From: CAYSSJ01 sp964433675
GTDB lineage: Bacteria; Cloacimonadota; Cloacimonadia; Cloacimonadales; TCS61
Assembly: GCA_964433675.1 (NCBI GenBank)
Contig: CAYSSJ010000012.1
Span: forward strand, 1-64,000
Length of the DNA stretch: 64,000 nucleotides
Direction: 5' to 3'
The translations under genes and the position numbers were made by a program. The notes under the pieces were generated by a model, which was given only the letters and a program-made list of their open reading frames with translations, was not told the origin of the DNA and ran no database searches. This document shows, in pieces, positions 8,753-17,455 of the stretch (position 1 is the stretch's first letter; each line of letters opens with the position of its first letter).

Positions 8753-9775
8753 TTAGTGAACCTCTGCCACATCTACTACCGGAATGTCAAATGATTTCCT
8801 GATATCTTCACGCAACTCTTCGCAGTCGAGATGCATGCCGCTAACCGAATAGCTGTTTACTGCGATTCCGTCTATATTAAGACGGTGGAGACATTTGATT
8901 TTTCCCATCTCCATCAACCTTTGCAGCTTATCTTTTTCGAGATGAAGATTGAACGGATGGCGAATGATGATATCCCCATCATAGGCTTGGATAAAAGTTT
9001 GAACTGGTTTGAAAATGGCATCCGTGATAGCTCCGGGGAGGTATATCCAATCGGAAGAGATGTATTTATCCAAACTGAATTTTTTGTGGAGCACAGATTT
9101 GATCTTGGTGGTATGAAAGCCATCATCGTCCCTGTAGCAGAGATATTCCGGATCTTCTATAGTAGTTTCGGCTCGAGGTATAGAGCTGAGTTGGGAGAGT
9201 TTGTTCAATTCGCTCATAATTTCCCGCTTATTACCAAATTCGGGACTTACAGCTACCAACAGTGAGTCTATCTGAGCAGCTCGAGCGATAGATCTTCTAT
9301 CCAGAGAGCCATCGATGAATACATGCTGAGCACCATGGGCGAGCATCGTTTCTGCGATCGATATTTGCTGAGTTACAGTCGGCGGTCCGATGATCTCCAA
9401 TTCCAGATTTCGCAGTGCTCGGCAGAGCCACAATTCTTTGCCCACCGATTTATAGGGTAAGCGCTCGATAACTTCCAAACCGGAGGAATGATTTCTGAGG
9501 ATAGAAGCAAAGGTGGTGAAATATGTGTTTTGAGGCAGATATGCTTTCGGTTTGATATGTCCACCGACAATATCTTTGCTTTCGCCGTCTCTGCCGGTAG
9601 TGAGCACACCGACAGTAGCAGAAGAGATATGCTTCAGTATCCAATTTAGCAGAGTAGTTTTACCGGCATTTTTTGATATACCGATGATGACTGTGAGTTT
9701 TTTCTCACCTGTGAAGAGATTTTGCAAAAAGTGCCGTTTATTCTTTACGGTGATTTCTTTTCGTATCCGGACCAA
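8753..9775 (-). CDS. kamB: Lysine 5,6-aminomutase reactivase subunit KamB
   Basis: 340 residues with a P-loop GISKNAGKT at 32-40 near the N-terminus, followed by an ATP/GTPase-like region (GVLTTGRDGES, HVFIDGSLDRRS). No ATG is available in frame. The TTG at 9775 has GGGGAG nine bases upstream and gives a 38-base overlap with the end of kamA, implying translational coupling. Its place between kamA and the MutS-like gene is the standard order kamA-kamB-kamC of lysine-fermentation clusters. Together with KamC it is thought to exchange damaged cobalamin from lysine 5,6-aminomutase at the cost of ATP (known for the family, not shown here). Confidence 0.8.
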   Translation of the reverse strand: MVRIRKEITVKNKRHFLQNLFTGEKKLTVIIGISKNAGKTTLLNWILKHISSATVGVLTTGRDGESKDIVGGHIKPKAYLPQNTYFTTFASILRNHSSGLEVIERLPYKSVGKELWLCRALRNLELEIIGPPTVTQQISIAETMLAHGAQHVFIDGSLDRRSIARAAQIDSLLVAVSPEFGNKREIMSELNKLSQLSSIPRAETTIEDPEYLCYRDDDGFHTTKIKSVLHKKFSLDKYISSDWIYLPGAITDAIFKPVQTFIQAYDGDIIIRHPFNLHLEKDKLQRLMEMGKIKCLHRLNIDGIAVNSYSVSGMHLDCEELREDIRKSFDIPVVDVAEVH

Positions 9776-10970
9776 TAGTAATATTCTCCCCGCGCACCAA
9801 AGACATCACACCTTCACTGGAACGCTGAATTTCAGACACTTTATTTCGATAGTCCATATCTGCTTGGTCAGTGTAGTCCGGCTCGGTATAAGAGCAAATT
9901 ATGCCCTCATAATTTCTTAGGATGACTCTGCCGGGGCTATTTGAGATAATGTAAGTCGGCTGCACCGGTATCTTGCCTCCACCACCGGGAGCATCCACTA
10001 CATAGGTGGGAACGCAAAGACCGGAAGTATGACCGCGCAAAGATTCGATAATCTCGATCCCGCGGGAGATCGGCGTTCTGAAATGAGCAATACCTATTGA
10101 TAGATCGCATTGATAGATGTAGTAAGGACGGACGCGGTTATAGACGAGCTTATGAACGAGATTTTTCATTACATCTACATTGTCATTTACACCTTTGAGC
10201 AATACAGATTGATTGCTCACAACGATCCCGGCTTCCACCAGTTTCTTCAGGGCAGCTTCGGACTCATCTGTGAGTTCATTGGCATGATTGAAATGCGTAT
10301 TGAGCCAGATCGGCGGGTATTTCTTCAGTACTTCCACCAGTTTGTCTGTTATCCTCTGAGGCATGACAACCGGCGTGCGAGTGCCGATACGGATGATCTC
10401 CACATGTTCGATCTCGTGTAGTTTCTCGAGGATATCATCAAGTCGTTCATCACTCATGGTAAGTGGATCGCCGCCACTGAGGATCACATCTCTAACCTCG
10501 GGTGTCCTCTTGATATAGTTTATAGCCTTATCTACCTGCGTCATGGGCATCATAGAGTCTGTTTCGCCGGCCATTCTCCTTCTGGTACAATGCCGGCAAT
10601 ACATGGAGCACTGGTCGGTGATCAAGAGCAAAACTCTGTCCGGATAGCGATGGGTAAGACCGGGCACGGGTGAATCTGTATCCTCATGTAGCGGGTCGTT
10701 CATATCCGAGTCTAGAAATACAGACTCCATCTTGCGTGGTATAGCCTGCAGTCGAACCGGATCGCGCGGATCTGCCGGATCTATCAAAGATAGATAATAG
10801 GGGGTAATTGCCATGCGAAAAGAAAAATTTCTCAGCGAGAATACTTCTCTCTCTTCGGGGATCAGGGTAATGTATTGTTCCAATTCTTCCAGAGTGGTGA
10901 TCCGATTACGGATTTGCCAATGCCAATCGTTCCATTCTTCTTGTGTGGCTTTCTTCTTTATATCAATCAT
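9738..10970 (-). CDS. kamA: L-lysine 2,3-aminomutase
   Basis: 410 residues. Radical SAM enzyme that converts L-lysine to L-beta-lysine, the first step of lysine fermentation. The iron-sulfur cluster motif CSMYCRHC places cysteines at 121, 125 and 128, and the SAM-binding GGDPL is at 166-170. The PLP lysine is K333 in PGGGGKIPV. D289 (QCDLS) and D326 (VVDAPGG) match the two aspartates that bind the substrate amine in the Clostridium subterminale enzyme (D293, D330, K337), all shifted by four. This favours a true catabolic lysine enzyme over EpmB, which is shorter. ATG at 10970 has GGAGT upstream. It follows a 54-residue membrane protein gene and overlaps kamB. Confidence 0.96.
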   Translation of the reverse strand: MIDIKKKATQEEWNDWHWQIRNRITTLEELEQYITLIPEEREVFSLRNFSFRMAITPYYLSLIDPADPRDPVRLQAIPRKMESVFLDSDMNDPLHEDTDSPVPGLTHRYPDRVLLLITDQCSMYCRHCTRRRMAGETDSMMPMTQVDKAINYIKRTPEVRDVILSGGDPLTMSDERLDDILEKLHEIEHVEIIRIGTRTPVVMPQRITDKLVEVLKKYPPIWLNTHFNHANELTDESEAALKKLVEAGIVVSNQSVLLKGVNDNVDVMKNLVHKLVYNRVRPYYIYQCDLSIGIAHFRTPISRGIEIIESLRGHTSGLCVPTYVVDAPGGGGKIPVQPTYIISNSPGRVILRNYEGIICSYTEPDYTDQADMDYRNKVSEIQRSSEGVMSLVRGENITIGPDTKRNHRKE

Positions 10971-10989
10971 AATTAACTCCTATATTTCT

Positions 10990-11154
10990 TTAGAAAATCA
11001 GAATCAGGAGGCTAGCGAGCAATACGATGCCCGCCAGCCAGATAGAACAGCAAGAATAAGGATGCCGCTTTCTGTGCTGATGCAAACGTTCACCCTCTTC
11101 TTCACTGATAACTCCTATTTCTTCCAGAACATCTTTTTTTCGCTTTTCAGTCAT
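10990..11154 (-). CDS. 54-residue single-pass membrane protein in the lysine-fermentation operon
   Basis: A 54-codon ORF fills the gap between kdd and kamA, starting with ATG five bases after the kdd stop and ending 19 bases before kamA. The first half is charged and hydrophilic (MTEKRKKDVLEEIGVISEEEG, then a His/Arg stretch). A SCCS cysteine pair precedes a C-terminal membrane helix of about 16-18 residues (WLAGIVLLASLLILIF). There is no strong ribosome site, so translation may depend on coupling to kdd. I recognise no family. It could anchor or regulate the pathway enzymes, or be non-essential. The coding call rests on the fit between flanking genes and the sensible topology. Confidence 0.6.
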   Translation of the reverse strand: MTEKRKKDVLEEIGVISEEEGERLHQHRKRHPYSCCSIWLAGIVLLASLLILIF

Positions 11155-11159
11155 GAAAT

Positions 11160-12218
11160 TTAATCTGTGTATCTCTCTTTAAAAATCTTCATCAGGATTG
11201 GATGACGACGTAAAAGATCGAGAGATATAGCTGCATGACCGTGCGCATAGCCATTTCCGAGTATCATATCTACGTCAGCACCGATTCCTTCGGCGCCCAA
11301 TGCAGCTTTGGTAAAGGATGTCGCCATCGAGAAGTAGTAAACTATACCTCTGTCTTTGCAGGCGAGAATAGAGCCCATCTCAGTATCTTCTACATTCACA
11401 CAATTTATCACTACATCTGCCAGCTTACCGTCGGTTAACTTGGATACTCCTTCCATGATGCCCAAAGCATCAGTAGCATCTGCCAGAACCACTTCATCAC
11501 AACCGGTCTGACGACAGATCTCCGTATAGCTCTCTTTGCGAACTATGCCGATTACTTTACCGGTAACGCCGGCTCGCTCTTTTGCTACCATATTACAAAG
11601 TACGCCCGATTTGCCGTGCGCACCGATAATAGCAACCGTATCACCCGGCTTGACCAGACGTTCCACCTGTGCAGGTGCACCGGCTACATCCAAAACGGAT
11701 AGAGCAAGGTTTTCATCCATATCATCCGGAAGTTTGGCATAGACACCGGAGCTGAATAGTATTGCCTCACCTTCGATCTCTGCCTGATCTCTGTCTAATA
11801 AGACGCGTTTGACTTTCTTCACTTTTAGGGGAGTAAGAGACAGCGAAACTAACGTGGCGATCTTATCACCCACCTTTACCTCATCTTTCATCTCAAAGTT
11901 CTCTCCGATCTCTGCCACACGCCCGATGAGCATGCCACCCGAACCGGTATCCTCATTCTTATGCTTGCCCGTTCGCTCTGTAAGATCGATGATATGATCG
12001 GCAAAAGCTTGTTCCAGATCCTTGTGCCCTTGCTTATCCAATTTGGTCTTGATCTGATGAAAAGATGCCGAATCTATGTTCAACCTGATAACATCGATCT
12101 TCATCTCATTATCCCAGATCTCCTGCATGTCGTTGTTAACAATTCTTGCCGGCTGGGGCAATACTCCCTGCGGCTCTACTACGCGATGTGTACCATAGCG
12201 ATCTCCACCTGATTTCAT
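11160..12218 (-). CDS. kdd: L-erythro-3,5-diaminohexanoate dehydrogenase
   Basis: 352 residues. Oxidative deamination of 3,5-diaminohexanoate to 5-amino-3-oxohexanoate in the lysine fermentation pathway. The N-terminus (YGTHRVVEPQGVLPQPA, residues 8-24) is distinctive of Kdd. The Rossmann nucleotide-binding loop is IIGAHGKSGVLC (197-208), and the later segment GIVYYFSMATSFTKAALGAEGIGADVD is also typical. ATG at 12218 has GGAGGG nearby. It is the first gene of the minus-strand lysine operon. The usual neighbours kce and kal, which cleave and deaminate the next intermediates, are not here. Confidence 0.94.
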   Translation of the reverse strand: MKSGGDRYGTHRVVEPQGVLPQPARIVNNDMQEIWDNEMKIDVIRLNIDSASFHQIKTKLDKQGHKDLEQAFADHIIDLTERTGKHKNEDTGSGGMLIGRVAEIGENFEMKDEVKVGDKIATLVSLSLTPLKVKKVKRVLLDRDQAEIEGEAILFSSGVYAKLPDDMDENLALSVLDVAGAPAQVERLVKPGDTVAIIGAHGKSGVLCNMVAKERAGVTGKVIGIVRKESYTEICRQTGCDEVVLADATDALGIMEGVSKLTDGKLADVVINCVNVEDTEMGSILACKDRGIVYYFSMATSFTKAALGAEGIGADVDMILGNGYAHGHAAISLDLLRRHPILMKIFKERYTD

Positions 12219-12251
12219 TTTCCCTCCATTTTTTTATGTTTTTTATTGTCG

Positions 12252-12280
12252 AAAATTTCCGGAGACCGGTTTTATGTCAA
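12252..12280 (-). promoter_or_regulatory. Possible promoter and operator of the kdd-kam operon
   Basis: On the minus strand TTGACA (12275-12280) is followed after 17 bases by AATTTT, a weak -10. A palindromic CCGGAGACCGG (12259-12269) lies in the spacer, where a bound regulator could block polymerase. The -35 is convincing, the -10 is not. Confidence 0.35.
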
Positions 12281-12630
12281 TCTATTCTGCTTAGGTGAGC
12301 GTAACTATCTGGAAAAATTGATACTAAAAAGAAAGATTGATTGGACTATCCCAGTAGCTCCGAAGCTTTGTTGTCCATCAAGCGAGCTGCTAATTCCCAC
12401 AATTTGGACTGTGTCAGGAAGTCACACTATAAGTGTTAGAAAGACAATAATTGCATTGCCGATGCTAAAAATTTGGAAATATAGCTAAAAAGTAATAAAA
12501 AACGATCTTATTGAATTTCTATCAAAACAGCGACATAACGGTTCTGAGAAAGGGATACGGAGCAAAATCCGTGCGGTTGGTTTTTTGTCTGAAATCCTAC
12601 AAAAACGAAAACGAGTGGTATAAAAACCAG

Positions 12631-12686
12631 AAGTGTGACATCTGAGACATACGCAGCCGAAAAGTGTGACAAAAATGACACACTTT
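12631..12686. promoter_or_regulatory. Candidate enhancer: repeated AGTGTGACA sites with a near-perfect dyad
   Basis: AAGTGTGACA occurs at 12631-12640 and again at 12662-12671, 31 bases apart (about three helical turns). The second copy is the left arm of a dyad: AAAGTGTGACA (12661-12671) and TGACACACTTT (12676-12686), matching at 10 of 11 positions. The dyad ends 136 bases before the sigma-54 promoter, a normal distance for an activator of NtrC type. An inverted half-site GTCACACT also lies at 12421-12428. The T-run after the dyad means it could instead act as a terminator. Confidence 0.5.
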
Positions 12687-12822
12687 AAGGGTTTTTTTGA
12701 TACGAAAAATCTCTTAAGATTGACCCGGCAAAAAATTATTTTCAAATCTGGTCGCTGTAACAACATGGACAATAAGGATATATGCGATTGCCAATTAGAG
12801 CAAAAGAATCTGTATCGTAATT

Positions 12823-12838
12823 TGGCATGGTTTTTGCA
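12823..12838 (+). promoter_or_regulatory. Sigma-54 (RpoN) promoter
   Basis: TGGCATG, four bases, TTGCA: an essentially complete match to the -24/-12 consensus TGGCACG-N4-TTGCW with correct spacing. The start of transcription would fall near 12849, 20 bases before the ATG of the next gene. Confidence 0.72.
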
Positions 12839-12868
12839 ATTATATTTAGAAAAAAGAAAGGAATCCAA

Positions 12869-13219
12869 ATGAGACGGCATGTATTGATTATCAACGGCAA
12901 CAATGATAACTGGTATGCACTTGCCAACCAGTTAGATAAGGTCTCCGTGCAGACTGATGTCACGCATAATCCGGAAAAGGTTCAGCAGCTTTTAAAGCGG
13001 TATCACTACGAGAGTATCATAATCGAAAGAGATCCTTCCCATTTTGACACATGTGAATTGATCAGAAGTTTGATAAACTCAGGGAAAGAGATCAAGACGG
13101 TCGTCATTTGCAATGAACTGGATGCCAAAGAGAAGAAATGTATAGAAGAATACGGAGGTAATGTCTTATGGAAGCCTTACGAGATCGAACAATTGATCAA
13201 GTTGGTTTCGGTAAATTAG
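12869..13219 (+). CDS. Receiver-like (CheY-fold) protein with degenerate acidic pocket
   Basis: 116 residues from ATG at 12869, preceded by AAAGGA. Strand-helix rhythm and length fit a stand-alone receiver: VLIINGNND at the start, YESIIIERD near 47-55, TVVICNE at 77-83, and LWKPYEIEQLIKLV at 100-113 with the conserved lysine K102 before proline. The usual acidic pair after the first strand is replaced by asparagines, and the phospho-acceptor position reads ERD, so phosphorylation as in CheY is doubtful. It is expressed from a sigma-54 promoter and overlaps the next gene by 52 bases. Probable pseudo-receiver, partner unknown. Confidence 0.7.
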   Translation: MRRHVLIINGNNDNWYALANQLDKVSVQTDVTHNPEKVQQLLKRYHYESIIIERDPSHFDTCELIRSLINSGKEIKTVVICNELDAKEKKCIEEYGGNVLWKPYEIEQLIKLVSVN

Positions 13220-13602
13220 AGCAAAGACAGTTTCGCAAGAAACTGATCATTGAGATCTGCTTTTTCGCGGTACTTGCCTTCTTTTTGCTGTTTTGCGGTA
13301 GTTCAAACAAATATGTAAACATTGTGCAAAGCGGCTATTTGGAAGATTATGGGAAAGAACCTTTGGGGATTGCCTTTGAAAATAACTTCATCGATCCTAT
13401 CTGGTCTTACAGGCAAAGGGATGATGAGCATTTGGTTGTTTTTAAGGGTAAAACCTATTTCTACGAAAAAGTGGTGAATATGAGAATCGAATTCATAGTG
13501 AACGAAGAGAATGAGTCTTTTAGTATAAAACGATTCTACCTCAATGATGAGCCGAGAAACATGCTCGATTTCTGGAGCGCAATGGCTGTAGTGTACAGAT
13601 AA
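13168..13602 (+). CDS. Single-pass membrane protein, function unknown
   Basis: 144 residues. The ATG at 13168 has GGAGG nine bases upstream, which supports the unusual 52-base overlap with the end of the pseudo-receiver gene in another frame. A positively charged N-terminus is followed by one membrane helix (about residues 26-44, ICFFAVLAFFLLFCG). The remaining 100 residues look like a small beta-rich extracytoplasmic domain (EHLVVFKGKTYFYEKVVNMRIEFIVNEENESFSIKRFYLND). No family recognised. Co-expression with the pseudo-receiver from the sigma-54 promoter is likely. Confidence 0.7.
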   Translation: MEALRDRTIDQVGFGKLEQRQFRKKLIIEICFFAVLAFFLLFCGSSNKYVNIVQSGYLEDYGKEPLGIAFENNFIDPIWSYRQRDDEHLVVFKGKTYFYEKVVNMRIEFIVNEENESFSIKRFYLNDEPRNMLDFWSAMAVVYR

Positions 13603-13714
13603 TTCAAACAGAATTATTTGCAGCTAACATTTTTTTTTTAAAACAACGAAGAGTACCAAAGAAGACAAAAAAATTGAAGTGATATGTGGATTTTAATAAA
13701 TTCATGATATGAGA

Positions 13715-13733
13715 ATTGGCAGCAACTGCCAAT
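13715..13733. promoter_or_regulatory. Perfect 8-bp palindrome upstream of the sensor kinase
   Basis: ATTGGCAG and CTGCCAAT separated by CAA. It lies 40 bases before the -35 box of the kinase promoter and has no U-tract after it, so a protein-binding operator is more likely than a terminator. Confidence 0.45.
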
Positions 13734-13772
13734 ATGTTTAACACTATTAAAATCTTCAGTGCATCTTTTTTA

Positions 13773-13802
13773 TTGACAGTTTAAATTAGCTAATAATATT
13801 AT
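13773..13802 (+). promoter_or_regulatory. Sigma-70-type promoter of the sensor kinase operon
   Basis: TTGACA (13773-13778) with TATTAT at 13797-13802, spacing 18. An overlapping TAATAT gives alternative spacing. Confidence 0.55.
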
Positions 13803-13891
13803 GATTCTATATAAAAAAGGATCATGATTGAGCATGGCTCATAGTTTGATGATAGCTTCTCGATTCGATTGTGATATTCTGGAGGGTGATG

Positions 13892-16800
13892 ATGGATAAA
13901 GGCCAAAAGCCGCTCGAGATGAAGAGATCTCTGCAAAAAAGGCATCTACTCATTATTCCTGTCATTGTTGTGTTCAGTCTGTTATTATTCATCTTGGGGT
14001 ACTGGATTATAGGAAATGAGATCAGAGAGCTAAGAGCAGAGAATTATGATAAATTACAGATTATATCCAACTTACAAAACACACAGATATCAAATTGGCG
14101 AAAAGAGCGAATGGCTGATGTATTCCTGCAATCTAAGCAACCATATTTCCATCAGTCTATCCTAAATTGGTTGGCTGATAGGGAAAATCATTTTTATCTC
14201 GATGCGATTGAACTCAGATTGAATCTGGTAACAGAATCTTTGGATTATTATCGTGCCGTATTGACAACGATAGACGGCAGTGTATTGGTGACGACAGAAG
14301 AACAACTCACAGAGCTGAGTAATATAAGCAGCGATTTGGTAAAAAATGTAGCTATGTCCAAAAAAGCTGAAGTTGGCAATTTTTATCGAACTGATGATGA
14401 CGGAAGGAATTCTATCGATGTGGCAGCACCGATCATCGATAAAACGGGAAGATCTGTAGCAGTATTGCTACTCAGTAAAAATCCCGAGAACAATTTGTAT
14501 CCACTAATCCAACTATGGACTGTTTTAAGCAGGACAGCAGAGACAGTATTGATAAGAAAGGATAACGATGAGATCGTATTTCTAAATAGGTTACGCCATC
14601 TTCCCGATCCACCGCTTACACTTAGAATTCCAATCTCCGAGACTGATAATCCGGCAGTGAGAGCAGTGTTGGGCGAAGAGGGAAGATTTGAAGGCTTGGA
14701 TTATCGTGGGGAAGAGGTTTTGGCTATTTTGACTCCGATTTCTGATTCCCCTTGGTATATAATAGCTAAAGTGGACGCAGCGGAGATATTATCGCAAGCT
14801 CGCTCTCGCGGGATGCTGATCGGTCTGATAATACTACTGTTTATCGGTACGGTTACCCTAGTATTAGCTGTAGTATTGACCAAAAGAGATAAGGAATTGT
14901 TTGAGGATCTCTATAAAGCTGAGAAAAAAGAACTGGCAATGCAAGCGGAAATAGAAGCTACCCTCTATAGTATCGGTGATGCTGTTATCACTACCGATCT
15001 GGATGGGAAAATTACTCGTATGAATCCTGTGGCGGAAGAGCTGACAGAGTGGACAGAAGAAGAGGCTACAGGAAAGAAACTGGTAGAAATCTTTAACATT
15101 ATCAATGAGAAGACCGGAGAAGCAACCGAAAATCCGGTTGATAAGGTTTTCAGAGAAGGTGGTGCCGTAGAATTAGCGAATCACACCTTACTGATAACAA
15201 AATTCGGCAGAGAGATCCCCATCGCTGATAGTGGAGCGCCGATAAAGGATGATAACGGCAAAATGATCGGAGTGGTATTGGTTTTCAGGGATCAAACCAA
15301 AGAGCGGGAAGCACGAAGAAAACTGGTAGAGAGTGAAGCACTATTGAAAATAGCCGGTAAATTAGCCAAATTAGGCGGTTGGTCTGTCATATTGGATCAG
15401 AACAGAGTCGTCTGGTCAGATGAAGTAGCAGCTATTCATGATATGCCGGTCGGTTATTCACCAATTGTGGAAGAGTCTTTAAACTTTTATGCACCCGAAT
15501 ATAAAAGCAAGATCACAGAAGTGTATGAAGCATGTGCTACTAGGGGTATCCCTTATGATGAAGAATTGCAAATTATCACACGTAGAGGAAAACGAGTATG
15601 GGTGAGATCTATCGGAGTGGCAATTCGCGATACTCGCGGAAAGATCATCAAAGTGCAGGGCGGATTTCAGGATATTAGTGAGAGGAAAAACGCAGAGAAA
15701 AAACTGAAGGTGGCAGAAGAACGTTATCGGCTTTTCTTCCAAAATGATCTAACCGGTGATTATCTATCAACTCCCGAAGGTAAACTGATAGATTGCAATC
15801 CGGCATTTGCAAAGATTATGGGCTACGATTCGGATGAAGAGATTTTGAGCGAGAAGACTATCCATTTTTATCCAGATTTTATTGATAGAGAAGAATTTCT
15901 GCTAAAATTGCAGAAAGAAAAAATCATCGAAAACTATGAATTAAAACTGAAAAGAAAAGACGGACAACTAATCGATTGTATAGAGAATGCCATAGGTTTT
16001 TTTGACACTGATGGAACTCTTACTGCCATCCAAGGTTATCTTTTTGATATTACCGAACAAAAACAGATGGAAAAAGCATTGCGCGAAAGTGAACTGCATT
16101 TCAGGACTCTGGCGAACTCAGGACAGGCTCTGATATGGACTTCCGGAACTGATATGAAGTGCAACTATTTCAATAGAACATGGTTGGAATTTAGGGGAAG
16201 GACTCTGGAACAGGAAATGGGAGATGGTTGGACGGAGGGTATTCATCCGGATGATCTGGATTTTTGCATCGATACCTATATGCAAGCATTTAAGCGCCGA
16301 GAAAAATTCAGCATGGATTATCGATTGCGCCGCCATGATGGTAAGTATCGCTGGATACAGGATGATGGCTCACCGCGTTATGATCTGAAGGGAGAATTTA
16401 TCGGTTACATCGGGCATTGTCTGGATATAACAGTTCGGAAAGAAGCCACAGAAGCGCTCAAAGAAAGTGAAAACCGATTCAGAACTTTGTTTGAAAAAAC
16501 AGCTAATCCTATATTGGTGATAGATAAAAAGGGGAACTATAAGGAAGCCAACCAAGCCGGACTGGAGTTTTTGGAGATTTTGAAAGAAGATTTGCTGCAG
16601 AAAAATGTTAGTTCTTTTATGCTAACTGAAATAAATCCGGAAGATATTCTGCAAGAACATCGTAAACACTGGCAAAAAGGTGGTAGAGTGGAAACCACTT
16701 ACCTAATCAATGGCAAGGTAAAAACTTTGGATCTGACTATTACACCCGGCAGCTATCGAAATGAAGAGGTCGTGTTTGGCATAGGTATAGATGTCACTGC

Positions 16801-17455
16801 TAAAAAAGAAGCTGAAATACAACTAAAAAAAGAATTGCGGGAAAAGGGAGTCTTACTGAGAGAGATTCATCATCGAGTGAAGAACAATCTTGCTATTATC
16901 TCCAGTTTGCTCAATCTGCAATCGAGGACGATCACCTCTCCCGAGAATGCTTTGGAAGCGTTTCAAAACAGTCGCGATCGCGTAATGGCTATGTCGTTGG
17001 TGCACCAAAAGATCTATCAAAGCGAAAAGTATGCTGATGTGGATATGAAATATTATCTCAAAGATATGATCTCCCATCTTTATGAAGCTTATGCTTATGA
17101 TAAAAATATTAATCTGAAATATGATTTGCAAGAAGTTAGCCTGGAAGTAGATAAAGCTATCCCTAGCGCGCTGATAGTGAATGAATTGGTTACCAACGCC
17201 TTCAAACATGCCTTTCCGGATAATAACTCCGGACAGATCATCATCAGCCTAAAGCGGTTAGAAAACGGATATGTAAAACTTAAGATAAGTGATGACGGAG
17301 TGGGATTGCCAGATGAGATTGACAAAAATCTCTCATTGGGTATGAATCTAGTCTATATGCTCTCTGAGCAACTTCATGCCAAAGTTAGTTCAGATACTGA
17401 AAATGGCACAACCTTTGCAATAGAATTTCCGGGTAGTGAACATGAGGGCACTTAA
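13892..17455 (+). CDS. Transmembrane multi-PAS sensor histidine kinase (HisKA_2 type)
   Basis: 1,187 residues from the ATG at 13892, chosen because GGAGG sits six bases upstream. Membrane helices near 22-42 and 300-322 flank an extracytoplasmic region of about 250 residues, probably a double Cache sensor. Five PAS domains follow (around 345-450, 480-600, 610-725, 735-850, 860-975), recognisable from patterns such as GDAVITTDLDGKITRMNPVAEE and YEANQAGLEFLEI-like segments. The kinase core is HisKA_2: EIHHRVKNNLAIISSLLNLQ with phospho-acceptor H994, then NELVTNAFKHAFP (N box) and DDGVGLPD (G box). It probably phosphorylates the single-domain regulator whose gene overlaps its end. Ligand unknown. 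Confidence 0.92.
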   Translation: MDKGQKPLEMKRSLQKRHLLIIPVIVVFSLLLFILGYWIIGNEIRELRAENYDKLQIISNLQNTQISNWRKERMADVFLQSKQPYFHQSILNWLADRENHFYLDAIELRLNLVTESLDYYRAVLTTIDGSVLVTTEEQLTELSNISSDLVKNVAMSKKAEVGNFYRTDDDGRNSIDVAAPIIDKTGRSVAVLLLSKNPENNLYPLIQLWTVLSRTAETVLIRKDNDEIVFLNRLRHLPDPPLTLRIPISETDNPAVRAVLGEEGRFEGLDYRGEEVLAILTPISDSPWYIIAKVDAAEILSQARSRGMLIGLIILLFIGTVTLVLAVVLTKRDKELFEDLYKAEKKELAMQAEIEATLYSIGDAVITTDLDGKITRMNPVAEELTEWTEEEATGKKLVEIFNIINEKTGEATENPVDKVFREGGAVELANHTLLITKFGREIPIADSGAPIKDDNGKMIGVVLVFRDQTKEREARRKLVESEALLKIAGKLAKLGGWSVILDQNRVVWSDEVAAIHDMPVGYSPIVEESLNFYAPEYKSKITEVYEACATRGIPYDEELQIITRRGKRVWVRSIGVAIRDTRGKIIKVQGGFQDISERKNAEKKLKVAEERYRLFFQNDLTGDYLSTPEGKLIDCNPAFAKIMGYDSDEEILSEKTIHFYPDFIDREEFLLKLQKEKIIENYELKLKRKDGQLIDCIENAIGFFDTDGTLTAIQGYLFDITEQKQMEKALRESELHFRTLANSGQALIWTSGTDMKCNYFNRTWLEFRGRTLEQEMGDGWTEGIHPDDLDFCIDTYMQAFKRREKFSMDYRLRRHDGKYRWIQDDGSPRYDLKGEFIGYIGHCLDITVRKEATEALKESENRFRTLFEKTANPILVIDKKGNYKEANQAGLEFLEILKEDLLQKNVSSFMLTEINPEDILQEHRKHWQKGGRVETTYLINGKVKTLDLTITPGSYRNEEVVFGIGIDVTAKKEAEIQLKKELREKGVLLREIHHRVKNNLAIISSLLNLQSRTITSPENALEAFQNSRDRVMAMSLVHQKIYQSEKYADVDMKYYLKDMISHLYEAYAYDKNINLKYDLQEVSLEVDKAIPSALIVNELVTNAFKHAFPDNNSGQIIISLKRLENGYVKLKISDDGVGLPDEIDKNLSLGMNLVYMLSEQLHAKVSSDTENGTTFAIEFPGSEHEGT

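Larger units (their letters stand above)
12281..12868. other. Long divergent intergenic region without a convincing gene
   Basis: About 590 bases between kdd (minus) and the pseudo-receiver gene (plus). Frames at 12246-12488 (plus) and 12485-12880 (minus) are open but lack ribosome sites or recognisable content. The region contains repeated AGTGTGAC half-sites and a sigma-54 promoter, listed separately. A 24-codon open stretch on the minus strand near 12,345-12,420 encodes a protein-like SKLWELAARLMDNKASELLG, possibly a gene remnant. Confidence 0.5.

Noticed and set aside
12485..12880. 131-codon minus-strand frame upstream of the pseudo-receiver
   Set aside because: No ribosome site, odd composition, and it covers the sigma-54 promoter and dyads, which look regulatory.
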